IMG/VR virus record: IMGVR_UViG_3300020445_001189
Location: 1-55,199 of that record
Strand: one strand, 5' to 3'
Source of the DNA: a virus
DNA: 55,199 bases
The notes beneath the pieces are model-generated. The model worked only from the letters and a program-made list of their open reading frames with translations, had not been told where the DNA came from and ran no database searches. A program made the position numbers and the translations under genes. Shown here one piece after another: positions 1-7,788 of this stretch (its first letter is position 1; each line of letters opens with the position of its first letter).

Positions 1-835
1 CAATCGTTTTATGAATGTCTTCTCCAAAGTGTTCTCCATCGATTGTTTGTTTAGTTATATCTACTTTCTTTTCACGGAGGAACCATTCCTCAACGTGATT
101 TGGTGCTACTTGGATTAAGTCAAAATTATAAAATGAATTTCGCAATTTAGGAAGAATCATTTCGTCTGGTATCCAAGTCCATTTGTTCAAACTGAATAAT
201 TTAAGTTCAGCCCCATTATTTCTGCAAAGCTCTTGCAGTACATACATCTCTTTAAACCACTCTCGTTGCGCCTTAAGAGACATAATTTCCATCCAAGTCT
301 TAACTTTCATATATGGTTCAGCTCTTAAGTCTGGAGCTCCCATCATAAACCTTGGATCAAATTTTACGTTAAAATGTAATCTTTCTTCATAGTCTTGTGG
401 ATAACATTGTAACGGAATATCAAATACATTTCTTTTTTCGTTGTGTAATCTTTTTAACCACAAGTCTATATTACCTTTTTTATGTTCTAAATGATATAGT
501 TCATCATGTGGTATTACATTTTCATAGTCGGGTGGATCTATCATACTTAATCTAAAACGATTCCAGTATGTATTTTGTACAATAACTTCATCAATGTCAT
601 CATACTTTTTAAATAAGAAACTTAACCATTCACTATATTCCCACCAACCATTTGATGAGTTAGCAAAGATAACTCCGTCTTTATCTTTATCGTTAATATA
701 GTATTCTGCCCAGTTGTTGTCATTCCACTTGCCACTAAACGGCCAGCTATTAATGTCTAATACTTTATCTTCCGGCATATCCTTTACGTGATATCCGCAA
801 GTATGACTACAACCTAGTGCGGCTACTCGTCCCAT
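1..835 (-). CDS. SGNH hydrolase-like protein (C-terminus off window)
   Basis: The reading frame starts at an ATG at 835 and runs open to the left edge, so the C-terminus is missing. The N-terminus reads MGRVAALGCSHTCGYH, matching block I of SGNH/GDSL hydrolases, with the serine in GCSHTCG. An Asn-Ser-Ser-Asn-Gly segment about 55 residues in resembles block II. Near the left edge a D-G-E-H segment matches the DxxH of block V, which carries the other two catalytic residues. Family members are esterases or lipases; the phage substrate is unknown. The start overlaps the end of the HIT gene by 13 nt. Family membership is inferred from motifs only. Confidence 0.6.
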   Translation of the reverse strand, partial: MGRVAALGCSHTCGYHVKDMPEDKVLDINSWPFSGKWNDNNWAEYYINDKDKDGVIFANSSNGWWEYSEWLSFLFKKYDDIDEVIVQNTYWNRFRLSMIDPPDYENVIPHDELYHLEHKKGNIDLWLKRLHNEKRNVFDIPLQCYPQDYEERLHFNVKFDPRFMMGAPDLRAEPYMKVKTWMEIMSLKAQREWFKEMYVLQELCRNNGAELKLFSLNKWTWIPDEMILPKLRNSFYNFDLIQVAPNHVEEWFLREKKVDITKQTIDGEHFGEDIHKTI

Positions 836-1179
836 AATCTATAGTTTCCCTTCTCTGGTATTACGTGTCTTACACCACCTCTTGGATCTTTCATATCGCC
901 TAAACGTCTTGGTATTAAATGTATGTGCGGGTACATAACAGTTTGTCCTGCTTCTTTACCTACGTTTTGTCCTATGTTAAATGAATCACAGTAACCACGT
1001 TCTACCCAATCATATCCCCATTTGTAAGCCGCCTTGAAACATTCAGTTAAGTGTTCCCAGTCTTCTACCTTCGGTACAAAAAGAACGTGTCCATCTGTAA
1101 CCGGATACCCGTCTTTAAACACAGTAAATTGTTTTGTGTCTACAAGTATATCTTTCCAAGGTATGTCTTTAAACTCCAT
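823..1179 (-). CDS. HIT family hydrolase (histidine triad)
   Basis: This 118-residue protein has the HIT-family core GQTVMYPHIHLIPRR near residues 78-92, after an N-terminal half with the usual FKDGYPVTDGHVLFVPK strand pattern. HIT proteins hydrolyse nucleoside phosphates such as Ap4A through the central histidine of H-x-H-x-H. Here the last two histidines and the following LIPR are kept, but the first histidine position is tyrosine. The catalytic middle histidine is retained, so activity is plausible. It overlaps the SGNH-like gene at its 3' end and the 79-residue gene at its 5' end, and sits among other nucleotide-related genes. Confidence 0.85.
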   Translation of the reverse strand: MEFKDIPWKDILVDTKQFTVFKDGYPVTDGHVLFVPKVEDWEHLTECFKAAYKWGYDWVERGYCDSFNIGQNVGKEAGQTVMYPHIHLIPRRLGDMKDPRGGVRHVIPEKGNYRLWDE

Positions 1180-1408
1180 CGATAAACTCCGTTACATTAT
1201 TCAATAGCTTTTGTAATTTCTTTTTAGCTTCTGCTATGTTCTTTGCAGGTACCCAGGCTTGACCTATTCCTTCTTTAATTTCTAATGCTATATCATTATC
1301 TACAGTTTTAGTCATTTTAAGAACCGGTGGTGCTATAAATTTAACCTCAAGTACTTTGTCCTTTATATCAGGAAACTTTACTACATTATCTTTTATTTTA
1401 TCACTCAT
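1169..1408 (-). CDS. hypothetical protein, 79 aa
   Basis: I do not recognise this family. It is a small soluble protein with a charged N-terminus and an amphipathic, lysine-rich helix near residues 55-72. It overlaps the HIT gene by 11 nt and the upstream 234-residue gene by 4 nt (ATGA), so it is translationally coupled on both sides. A strong sigma70-like promoter at 1472-1500, inside the end of the upstream gene, would give it and the HIT gene their own transcript. Confidence 0.7.
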   Translation of the reverse strand: MSDKIKDNVVKFPDIKDKVLEVKFIAPPVLKMTKTVDNDIALEIKEGIGQAWVPAKNIAEAKKKLQKLLNNVTEFIDGV

Positions 1409-2109
1409 AATTTTGGTTTTAGTCTAATTAATTTTTTTGGTCTTAATTTCAATGCTCTAGTCATTAAGTTTATTATACCACCTTTTTTAAAGTCTGTCAA
1501 GTGTCTTTTCTTATCTAATTCGTGTATAATGTCATCTGTAAGTATACATTCTGTTAAATTAACTTTTGATGTTAATTCTGGTGTAGTAAATTTAACATAA
1601 CATAATGGATCACCACGTTTAATTTCTAACTTTTTCTTTGTATCATTAAACACAAATCCCCAACTACAACTTCTTACCCAACTATGTATATTAAAGCTAC
1701 CACCAATTACTTCTCCTGGAAACTTATCTTTGTGCATAAACGGAGGAAGTATTTCCATTAAACACGGTTCATCTGCTACAAACAAATAGTTTAAGTTAAA
1801 CTGAAACATAGGTTTGTTTATATCATACATCTCTTCAGGTTGATGTAATGTAACTATACTTTGTAATTGATGTGTACTTACTTCTGTGCTTTCTATATCA
1901 ACTCCACCCTCTTTAGGAATTGCAGTAAAAGATACAGGAGACTTTAAAAGAAATATATTATTGTAAAAGCCTTGATAAGAAGGACAATCAATTACGCCTC
2001 TTTTATTATACTCTTTATTTTTTACTTTAGGTGTTTTAAATCTTTCTGGTTCTATTACTAATAAATTTGGTATAGTCCCTGTCCAACACCATCCTATTTT
2101 AGCCGCCAT
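1405..2109 (-). CDS. conserved phage protein, distant relative of the gene at 32223-33017
   Basis: This 234-residue protein has no clear catalytic motif. Its plan (an early CP motif, a middle stretch with ILPPF, and a late basic-G-x-PL segment, here KRGDPLCYVKF) resembles that of the 264-residue protein encoded at 32223-33017, so the two may be diverged members of one family of unknown function. It overlaps the phosphoribosyltransferase gene by 11 nt upstream. The 3' part contains an internal promoter at 1472-1500. The coding assignment is firm; the relationship to the second gene is my inference from motif order. Confidence 0.7.
   Translation of the reverse strand: MAAKIGWCWTGTIPNLLVIEPERFKTPKVKNKEYNKRGVIDCPSYQGFYNNIFLLKSPVSFTAIPKEGGVDIESTEVSTHQLQSIVTLHQPEEMYDINKPMFQFNLNYLFVADEPCLMEILPPFMHKDKFPGEVIGGSFNIHSWVRSCSWGFVFNDTKKKLEIKRGDPLCYVKFTTPELTSKVNLTECILTDDIIHELDKKRHLTDFKKGGIINLMTRALKLRPKKLIRLKPKL
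1472..1500 (-). promoter_or_regulatory. sigma70-like promoter inside a coding region
   Basis: Read on the minus strand this is TTGACA (1500-1495), a 17-nt spacer, then TATAAT (1477-1472), a consensus bacterial housekeeping promoter. The predicted start lies about 57 nt before the ATG at 1408. It lies within the last 35 codons of the 1405-2109 gene and would drive the 79-residue, HIT and SGNH-like genes. Confidence 0.7.
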
Positions 2110-2647
2110 ACTCGCCTACGTTTTCCCAAGGATAAACAAGCCAACAATCTTCTTCAGCTTTATTAACTTCATCACAACTGTAAGTTACTCCATCAAACTC
2201 ACTAGCTAAATTTTCAGTTAGTACTGCAAACTTAACATTATGTCCCCAAGTCCTTGCCCACTTCTCAGGATCGTTATGTCGTGATTCCCAATCGTTCTTA
2301 ATCCAATTAAATGTAGCACCAGTATCATTGATGTCATCTACAATTAAAATCTTTTTGCTAGTTGGACTACCTGTTGCTATTTTACCATCTAAGATACCAA
2401 ATGCATCATCAGACATCCAATCAACACTATCTCCTGCTCTACCTGATTCGTTATCACGTAGACTTACTTTAATAGCTTCACAACGTATGCCAGTCATATT
2501 ACTAATAATAGTTGCTGGAATATTGCCTCCTCTAGTAATACCTACAATGTAGTCAGGTCTCCAATAGTCAGCATACATATCGTTTACAATGCTTACACAC
2601 ATCTTTTCTACGTCCGACCAACTATAGAACTTTTTCTTAATTTTCAT
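2099..2647 (-). CDS. phosphoribosyltransferase
   Basis: This 182-residue protein is a type I PRPP-dependent phosphoribosyltransferase. The PRPP-binding motif is ILIVDDINDTGAT in the middle of the chain, and an earlier VGITRGGNIPA segment matches the family's flexible-loop strand. The layout is closest to xanthine/guanine or hypoxanthine salvage enzymes, but the base cannot be read from sequence. I place the start at 2647 (MKIKKKF) because AGGAG lies 5 nt upstream; nine further in-frame codons upstream lack such a site. It overlaps the double oxygenase gene by 11 nt. A role in purine or 7-deazapurine salvage would fit the transglycosylase further downstream, but that is inference. Confidence 0.85.
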   Translation of the reverse strand: MKIKKKFYSWSDVEKMCVSIVNDMYADYWRPDYIVGITRGGNIPATIISNMTGIRCEAIKVSLRDNESGRAGDSVDWMSDDAFGILDGKIATGSPTSKKILIVDDINDTGATFNWIKNDWESRHNDPEKWARTWGHNVKFAVLTENLASEFDGVTYSCDEVNKAEEDCWLVYPWENVGEYGG

Positions 2648-3818
2648 TATTGCTCCTAATATTAAAGTTTCCACTAATAGAATACCTATCAGTATCTGTT
2701 ATATTTTTCCCAGTATAATGAGAAACCCTGGAATCGAATACTAAAAGCATACCAGCTTTAGGCTGAATAACTTTTTCAAAGCGAGGCATATCATTTACAA
2801 AAACTGTAAAATGTAAGTCACCTTGACCATCTTTGTGTTCAGGATAATACACAAAAGAATATAAACTGTTTGTATGACTGTGAAAGGCAGTACTGCCATT
2901 CGGTTCAGTCTTATGTGTCCAGATACCCGTCAGCTCGACGTTTTGTTTTGCATACGCCATAACTGATCTCTCTACTTCCCCCATGAAGTGCATACAGGTA
3001 TCTGAACCGGGGAACTTAATGTCTTCATAGTGGGTATCTTCAGGGTTAGCGTCAATTCTTTCTTGATGTTGTGTAATGTCATTCATTAACAAATCGTTAT
3101 TAACATTAGATAGATTTGTTTCATATACATCAATACTTGCAATATTATGTTTGATATCTGTAACTGGCAAAGGTGGTACATATTCTTGATGCCATGGATA
3201 AGTCTTTTCATCACCCATAACAATTCCGCCTTCTCCTTTGCCGTGTTTTTCTTTTAAAAATTTAATAAATTTAAATGTTGGTGTAAACCTATGAGTATTT
3301 CTCAAAGGTGTTGCAGTATGTAATATGTTACTTTTCCATAGTATCATTCTGCCTGGAATAGGTGGAATAGCAATTATTTCTGGAAAGTCATCTCCTCCAT
3401 CTGTATTTGCTCCTTGTCTTAAGTTTGTAATAAACTTTGTTTCTCCACCGTCATTAATATCCCAATTATTATTTGCATAAAACATAAATGTCCAGGCTTC
3501 GTCACTTTCATCATCAACGTGATAATGAGCTGTTTCCTTAGGAGCAAATATATTTGCCGCACTTCTTTTTAAAATACAACCATGTGTTTGTGGTAAGTAT
3601 TCTTCGCAAACTTTCCATAATGCATGAAAAGTTTTTGTATTCGTGTATTCACCTGTTGCCATTCCTGTTGGCGGTAAATCTTTGTCGTCTACTTCACCAT
3701 ATAGATAAGGCCAACTTTGTACATCTTGTACAAGTTCATTAAGCTCTGGTGGGCTAAAATAATTATCTATGATAATCATATCGCCATTTAGCTTTTGTGT
3801 TATCTTAGGTGTAGTCAT
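2637..3818 (-). CDS. 2OG-Fe(II) oxygenase, two-domain
   Basis: This 393-residue protein appears to hold two double-stranded beta-helix oxygenase domains. The first (about residues 1-190) has HYHVDD as an HxD-type metal motif and a later ILHTATPLRNTHRFT segment with the distal histidine and the arginine that binds 2-oxoglutarate. The second (about 265-393) has FHSHTNSLYSFVYYP and a C-terminal VSHYTGKN...DRYSISGNFN block, typical of the short phage oxygenase family also seen at 7010-7594. Substrates are unknown. It overlaps genes on both sides by 11-14 nt. The fusion of two related domains is read from motifs. Confidence 0.8.
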   Translation of the reverse strand: MTTPKITQKLNGDMIIIDNYFSPPELNELVQDVQSWPYLYGEVDDKDLPPTGMATGEYTNTKTFHALWKVCEEYLPQTHGCILKRSAANIFAPKETAHYHVDDESDEAWTFMFYANNNWDINDGGETKFITNLRQGANTDGGDDFPEIIAIPPIPGRMILWKSNILHTATPLRNTHRFTPTFKFIKFLKEKHGKGEGGIVMGDEKTYPWHQEYVPPLPVTDIKHNIASIDVYETNLSNVNNDLLMNDITQHQERIDANPEDTHYEDIKFPGSDTCMHFMGEVERSVMAYAKQNVELTGIWTHKTEPNGSTAFHSHTNSLYSFVYYPEHKDGQGDLHFTVFVNDMPRFEKVIQPKAGMLLVFDSRVSHYTGKNITDTDRYSISGNFNIRSNNEN

Positions 3819-4287
3819 CTTGTTTCTTATCTTTCAAATAGGCTTCGTGGTGTATCCAACGAAAACCTTGGTTATATACGTGTCGCATAAATCCCCATTC
3901 TTTAGATTTCTTACCCATATAGAATAAACTCCAACACGGTATCTCTTTTCCATTTTCATCCTTTTCTAATTCTAACCAATGCAAATCATCTGCCTTTCTA
4001 AAACGTATTGTACCTGGTCCCCACCATTTTTTAGTAGATCCAACTACATAACCTTCTTGTGAACGAATTGGAATATGCTCCCAATATCCACCTTTAATAA
4101 TAAGTGTTCCCCAAGACCAAGGATGATCGTGAAGTGTTGGTTCATCACTTACTAATATTTTATGCAAAGTTATGTTAAAAGGAAACCAAGAACGGTCCTT
4201 AAGAAAGATGTAATAACGAACTAGATAAGGTATTTTACCATCTCTATCGTATATAGTTCTTTTTCTATTCTTAAAAATTGATATCAT
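3805..4287 (-). CDS. cupin-like phage protein
   Basis: This is a 160-residue protein with a LHDHPWSWGTLIIKGGYWEH segment, the cupin-type pattern of spaced histidines followed by a glycine turn. A second block, HWLELEKDENGKEIPCWSLF, supplies the other half of the barrel. A metal-binding beta-barrel with an unknown small-molecule substrate is likely. I chose the ATG at 4287, preceded by GGAGAAGAAG; an ATG 30 nt upstream is possible but lacks a ribosome-binding site. The neighbours are an oxygenase and a glycosyltransferase. Confidence 0.65.
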   Translation of the reverse strand: MISIFKNRKRTIYDRDGKIPYLVRYYIFLKDRSWFPFNITLHKILVSDEPTLHDHPWSWGTLIIKGGYWEHIPIRSQEGYVVGSTKKWWGPGTIRFRKADDLHWLELEKDENGKEIPCWSLFYMGKKSKEWGFMRHVYNQGFRWIHHEAYLKDKKQDDYT

Positions 4288-4726
4288 TATCGTTCTTCTT
4301 CTCCATAGCATAATCATCTTTACATAGATTATAAACTTCTAAAAATCTTAAGTATTGCAATTTTAATGCAGGATACTTTTCAATCATATCTTCAATTTTA
4401 TATTCTGATGGCCATTTGTCTGTACCATCTAAACCTGTGTCCCAAGTATCATTCATAGTATCAAATGTTACTGTACCTAAATTAGTATCAGTATAAGATA
4501 CTCCTGAAAAAGTAGGTGCAGTACCTGAACCACCTTGTACTATACCGCCAACTGTTTCTCCACCTGCATAACTATATTCTATGTCTGGTGCTTCTATACA
4601 AGGGTAAGCATGACCAGGACTATCTGGATCAGGACCACTAACCGTAACTGTTTGATTACCAACTGTAATTTTAAAGTCGTCTGATTTTAATTCGCCAGTT
4701 ATACTTTTATCATCATCAGGATTCAT
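4271..4726 (-). CDS. hypothetical protein, 151 aa
   Basis: No known domain is recognised. The first 100 residues are Gly/Thr/Ser/Asp-rich with short beta-like repeats and no predicted membrane segment. The C-terminal 45 residues look helical (IEDMIEKYPALKLQYLRFL). It overlaps the glycosyltransferase gene by 11 nt upstream and the cupin-like gene downstream, so it is co-translated with them. Confidence 0.65.
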   Translation of the reverse strand: MNPDDDKSITGELKSDDFKITVGNQTVTVSGPDPDSPGHAYPCIEAPDIEYSYAGGETVGGIVQGGSGTAPTFSGVSYTDTNLGTVTFDTMNDTWDTGLDGTDKWPSEYKIEDMIEKYPALKLQYLRFLEVYNLCKDDYAMEKKNDNDINF

Positions 4727-5789
4727 TACTCAATGCTCCATAAAGTTTTTCACCACTAAAGAAGTCTGCTTGAAGTTTTACAACTTGTTTTCTTAAAGCA
4801 GGAAGATATGTGTCGTAGTTTTCCATATAGTCTTTAATTTTGTTTATTAACAAAACTCTATTATGTTCATAACTACTAAAACTTTCAGTCCATTCACTTG
4901 GATACTTAAATTCATCTAACGCCATTTCTTTATAGCTTAATCTATCTGGAACCATTGGTAATGTATCTACTAAAGCACCTTCGTACCAACTAATACCTAG
5001 TGTTTCTTGTAAGTTAGCACTAAACACTAGCTTTGCTCTACCTAGTAGATTGTGATATTCAATTTTAGTTAAATCTTGTTCTTGACATACAATTAATTCG
5101 TAGTCAGGTAAATGTGTTCTTAAATCTCTAAATATATCTGGTTGTTTCTCAGGAGCAATCCTATGTGGAAATAATATAACGTTTTCCTTAGGCATATTCC
5201 TATAACTATCTAAACTATTCTTTAGATACTCCATAGGCCAACCAACACGTTGTACTTTAGTTTTATCTGTTGTAAGTCCTACGTAGTTGCCTACTTCTTT
5301 AAATGCATCTACAAATATGTTTATATGAAAGTCACTTGCAAAGAAGTTGTTATCATAACATTCAAACATAGAACGTTCTGCATTTCTAACCCAGGGTTTA
5401 TCACCTATTAGTCTGCCAAGAAAATCTTGCGGATCATAACTACCTGCGTGCCACAAACCACCAATGCGAATATTAACACCCAATAGTTCTGCCATATACC
5501 GTAGTTGAATAACTGTAGGGTTCCAGGCATCGGTGTAGAGAAAATAATCACCGTCTTTAATTTCTCCATTGCAGAACTTTTCTCCTATAATCTCTAACTG
5601 CTTACTCTTGTAAACATTAGTTCCGCCAAAGTTTAAAAAAGCACCAGGTGTAGTTGCTTGTGGAGTATCACCCCCACTTATAACTTCAACAGATTGATTA
5701 GTTGAACGTTTTAATTGCTTTGGAAGATAATCTTTCCATTGCTTTGTATAACGTGTATCAACTGCTTCAATGTCTACAATATATATCAA
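4716..5789 (-). CDS. GT-B glycosyltransferase (group 1-like)
   Basis: This 357-residue protein has the layout of a GT-B retaining glycosyltransferase. Around residues 203-215 ILFPHRIAPEKQP matches the start of the nucleotide-sugar domain, and ETLGISWYEGALVDTLPMVP near residue 263 is the donor-binding E-x7-E-type motif. The acceptor could be a modified base, a virion protein or a surface glycan. The start is a TTG at 5789 with AGGAG at good spacing, overlapping the upstream stop (TTGA). The nearby QueD-like and transglycosylase genes make DNA-base glycosylation worth testing. Confidence 0.8.
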   Translation of the reverse strand: MIYIVDIEAVDTRYTKQWKDYLPKQLKRSTNQSVEVISGGDTPQATTPGAFLNFGGTNVYKSKQLEIIGEKFCNGEIKDGDYFLYTDAWNPTVIQLRYMAELLGVNIRIGGLWHAGSYDPQDFLGRLIGDKPWVRNAERSMFECYDNNFFASDFHINIFVDAFKEVGNYVGLTTDKTKVQRVGWPMEYLKNSLDSYRNMPKENVILFPHRIAPEKQPDIFRDLRTHLPDYELIVCQEQDLTKIEYHNLLGRAKLVFSANLQETLGISWYEGALVDTLPMVPDRLSYKEMALDEFKYPSEWTESFSSYEHNRVLLINKIKDYMENYDTYLPALRKQVVKLQADFFSGEKLYGALSNES

Positions 5790-6001
5790 CTATGTCTCCT
5801 TTTCTTAAGACGTGCTAACCTTTTTTCACGTCTTTCTTTTCTTGCCTTAGCCGGATCAAGAAATGCTCGATACGACTTCGAATTTTTATTATACAGATCT
5901 CTTTCATTAAATCTGTATCCTTCGAACCTACAAAAATCACGAAACTTATCTAGGTCGTCAAAAATTTGAACGACTTCAGGGGTATCAGCAAAATAAGACA
6001 T
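5786..6001 (-). CDS. hypothetical protein, 71 aa, basic C-terminus
   Basis: This small protein has an acidic N-terminal half (SYFADTPEVVQIFDDLDKF) and a strongly basic C-terminal helix of Lys and Arg, which could bind nucleic acid. I recognise no domain. It overlaps the TTG start of the glycosyltransferase gene. The upstream gap of 16 nt to the QueD-like gene contains AGGAGG ahead of its ATG. Confidence 0.65.
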   Translation of the reverse strand: MSYFADTPEVVQIFDDLDKFRDFCRFEGYRFNERDLYNKNSKSYRAFLDPAKARKERREKRLARLKKRRHS

Positions 6002-6017
6002 TTAAAGTCCTCCTTCA

Positions 6018-6491
6018 TTATTTGCTATATTCGATGTGAGCACCATTCTCACCATCTTCTGAAACATCAATGTGAACTTCTCTACCTGGGTAACGTTTAG
6101 AAATAGTTTCATATAAATCGTCACTTATCATTTCACACGACTTATAATCAAGTTCTAAAGTTTTGTCATCATAGCATTTTTCCAACCATCTTTTAAATTG
6201 TATAAACTCTATATCACGATCATCGTGAAATACTTCTATAGCAACTTTAAAGTGGAAAATATGTCTATGCGGATAACCTAAAAAACTAACATCATATTCA
6301 TCACCTGTTGCTAGTTTAGGATCATCCAACGCCGCAGGGTATTTGTGTATACCTTCTTTTCTAAAAGTAACCCAAATCATTCTCTTTGCCGTCGTCATTA
6401 TTTGTCCTTCTCTTTCTTGTTTAAAATTCTTCATAATCATTTCATCAAAATAAATATGATCTTTTTCTTTTATTGTAGCATCACCTTCCAT
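6018..6491 (-). CDS. QueD/6-pyruvoyl-tetrahydropterin synthase-like T-fold protein
   Basis: The core has, in order: an early GIHKYP histidine, a PHRHIFHFKV segment corresponding to the HGHxYxV metal-binding strand, an aspartate-rich FIQFKRWL helix in the place of DFxxLK, YKSCEMISDDLYE in the place of PTxENLA, and HIDVSEDGENGAH in the place of the terminal VxVxET strand. QueD makes carboxy-tetrahydropterin on the way to preQ0. The match is remote but collinear. ATG 6491 has AGAGG and only a 1-nt gap from the previous stop; ATG 6398, with AAGGA upstream, gives the usual family length of about 126 residues and is a real alternative. It lies near a TGT-like gene. Confidence 0.55.
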   Translation of the reverse strand: MEGDATIKEKDHIYFDEMIMKNFKQEREGQIMTTAKRMIWVTFRKEGIHKYPAALDDPKLATGDEYDVSFLGYPHRHIFHFKVAIEVFHDDRDIEFIQFKRWLEKCYDDKTLELDYKSCEMISDDLYETISKRYPGREVHIDVSEDGENGAHIEYSK

Positions 6492-6492
6492 A

Positions 6493-7020
6493 TTAATCAA
6501 CCTCTTTTATTGGTGTATCTCTACCATATTCTTCCCAATTTGTAAATTGGGTCTCCAGTTTAAGATCCTTAACGTGATGGATCCAAACACCCTTATTGCT
6601 ATGTTTAAAATCGTTATCATCAATTTTAATACAAGCCTTATTATTCAATTTTTCTATATTGGGTACTTTAACACTAATCTGTGAAATAAAATTATCAAAA
6701 CGATTGTAATCAAAAGCAATTACGTGTTCATGATATTTGATATCATAGTCCAAAGTTACTAACCAACCTTCTTCCAATAATGGCATAATCATATCGTCCC
6801 AATCTTCTTTTTGATCATCATTTGTAGGATTGAAACTTTGATTAGCACCCAAATAAATGTGTTTACAATCATTCTCTCTTGCTTGGTCCATAACATCAAC
6901 TGACATTTGTGTACCTACAACAAACAATGTTCTTTCTAGATGTGCAGGAGTTTTCTCTACTTCGTTACCAACAAAGTATTCTACATTATCCTTTACACCA
7001 TTATCGTAATCACGTTTCAT
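6493..7020 (-). CDS. hypothetical protein, 175 aa
   Basis: I recognise no domain. The protein is acidic, with alternating strands and helices (TLFVVGTQMSVDVMDQAREN, later WLVTLDYDIKYHEHVIAFDY) suggesting an alpha/beta fold. It is placed immediately before the QueD-like gene with a 1-nt gap and overlaps the oxygenase gene upstream by 11 nt, so it may act in the same pathway. That link is positional only. Confidence 0.65.
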   Translation of the reverse strand: MKRDYDNGVKDNVEYFVGNEVEKTPAHLERTLFVVGTQMSVDVMDQARENDCKHIYLGANQSFNPTNDDQKEDWDDMIMPLLEEGWLVTLDYDIKYHEHVIAFDYNRFDNFISQISVKVPNIEKLNNKACIKIDDNDFKHSNKGVWIHHVKDLKLETQFTNWEEYGRDTPIKEVD

Positions 7021-7594
7021 TTATATCTCCGTTAAAAGCAATACTAATTCTATCTCTGCTACTTCTATTTGCATTTGCATTATGCAATAAGTAACTTGGA
7101 AAGCAAACTAGCTTACCTGTCTCTGGTTTAATTCTAAATCTTGTACTATTCCATTCATTAGGTTGTTTAATATATCTATACGGAACTGCATAATCATATA
7201 ACTGATGTGGACTAAACAAAGTTAGTTCTCCACAGTTATCATCTGCCTGTGCATAGTATACACAACTTAAAACATTTCTATCATGCATATGAACTTGATT
7301 AATGTTAGTTGTTGCACCTTGTGGATAGTTAATATTAATCCATTCGTTTTTAATACTAATAGGACAATTAATATGGTAGTATTCTTTTTCTACCTTTGTC
7401 ATCATTTCTTGTACTTTAGTTTTTAATTCAGTAAAACGATCATCTTCGATACGCCAATCACTTTGCCAGCCACCTTCTTGCTCACCCCAAATTATTTCCT
7501 TTTTCATATTATAACAAGCCTCTACAATAGTTTTGTTATCTATGTCAAGATACTCTTCTACTAAAAGAGTTGGAAATAACGAAGTTGTTTGCAT
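7010..7594 (-). CDS. 2OG-Fe(II) oxygenase, short phage type
   Basis: This 194-residue single-domain oxygenase matches the 2OG-Fe(II) oxygenase family often annotated in marine T4-like phages. Residues 102-114 read HMHDRNVLSCVYY, the metal-binding strand, and residues 162-187 carry the FPSYLLH distal histidine followed by the DRISIAFN arginine strand. It lies between the transglycosylase-like gene and the QueD-like gene, a position that would suit hydroxylation of a modified base, but these enzymes may also act on proteins or lipids. The function is unproven. Confidence 0.85.
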   Translation of the reverse strand: MQTTSLFPTLLVEEYLDIDNKTIVEACYNMKKEIIWGEQEGGWQSDWRIEDDRFTELKTKVQEMMTKVEKEYYHINCPISIKNEWININYPQGATTNINQVHMHDRNVLSCVYYAQADDNCGELTLFSPHQLYDYAVPYRYIKQPNEWNSTRFRIKPETGKLVCFPSYLLHNANANRSSRDRISIAFNGDINET

Positions 7595-7788
7595 TACATT
7601 CTCGCTAACTTATCTTTGATTGCTAATTTAATTTTCTTTATTCTTTGTAATACTTCTTTACTTTCCCATGATCTATTTGTTTTACGTTCTTCAGTCATTT
7701 CAGAAGTTTTACTATCGTACCACTTGTGATCATATTCAAGTTTCTTTTTAGCTCTACTTGGTTTCTTTATTTTTTTAGCTTTGTTCAT
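7594..7788 (-). CDS. hypothetical basic protein, 64 aa
   Basis: This small, very lysine/arginine-rich protein is likely helical throughout and could bind nucleic acid. No family is recognised. It overlaps the 3' end of the transglycosylase-like gene by 14 nt and touches the oxygenase start downstream, so it is translationally coupled to both. Confidence 0.6.
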   Translation of the reverse strand: MNKAKKIKKPSRAKKKLEYDHKWYDSKTSEMTEERKTNRSWESKEVLQRIKKIKLAIKDKLARM

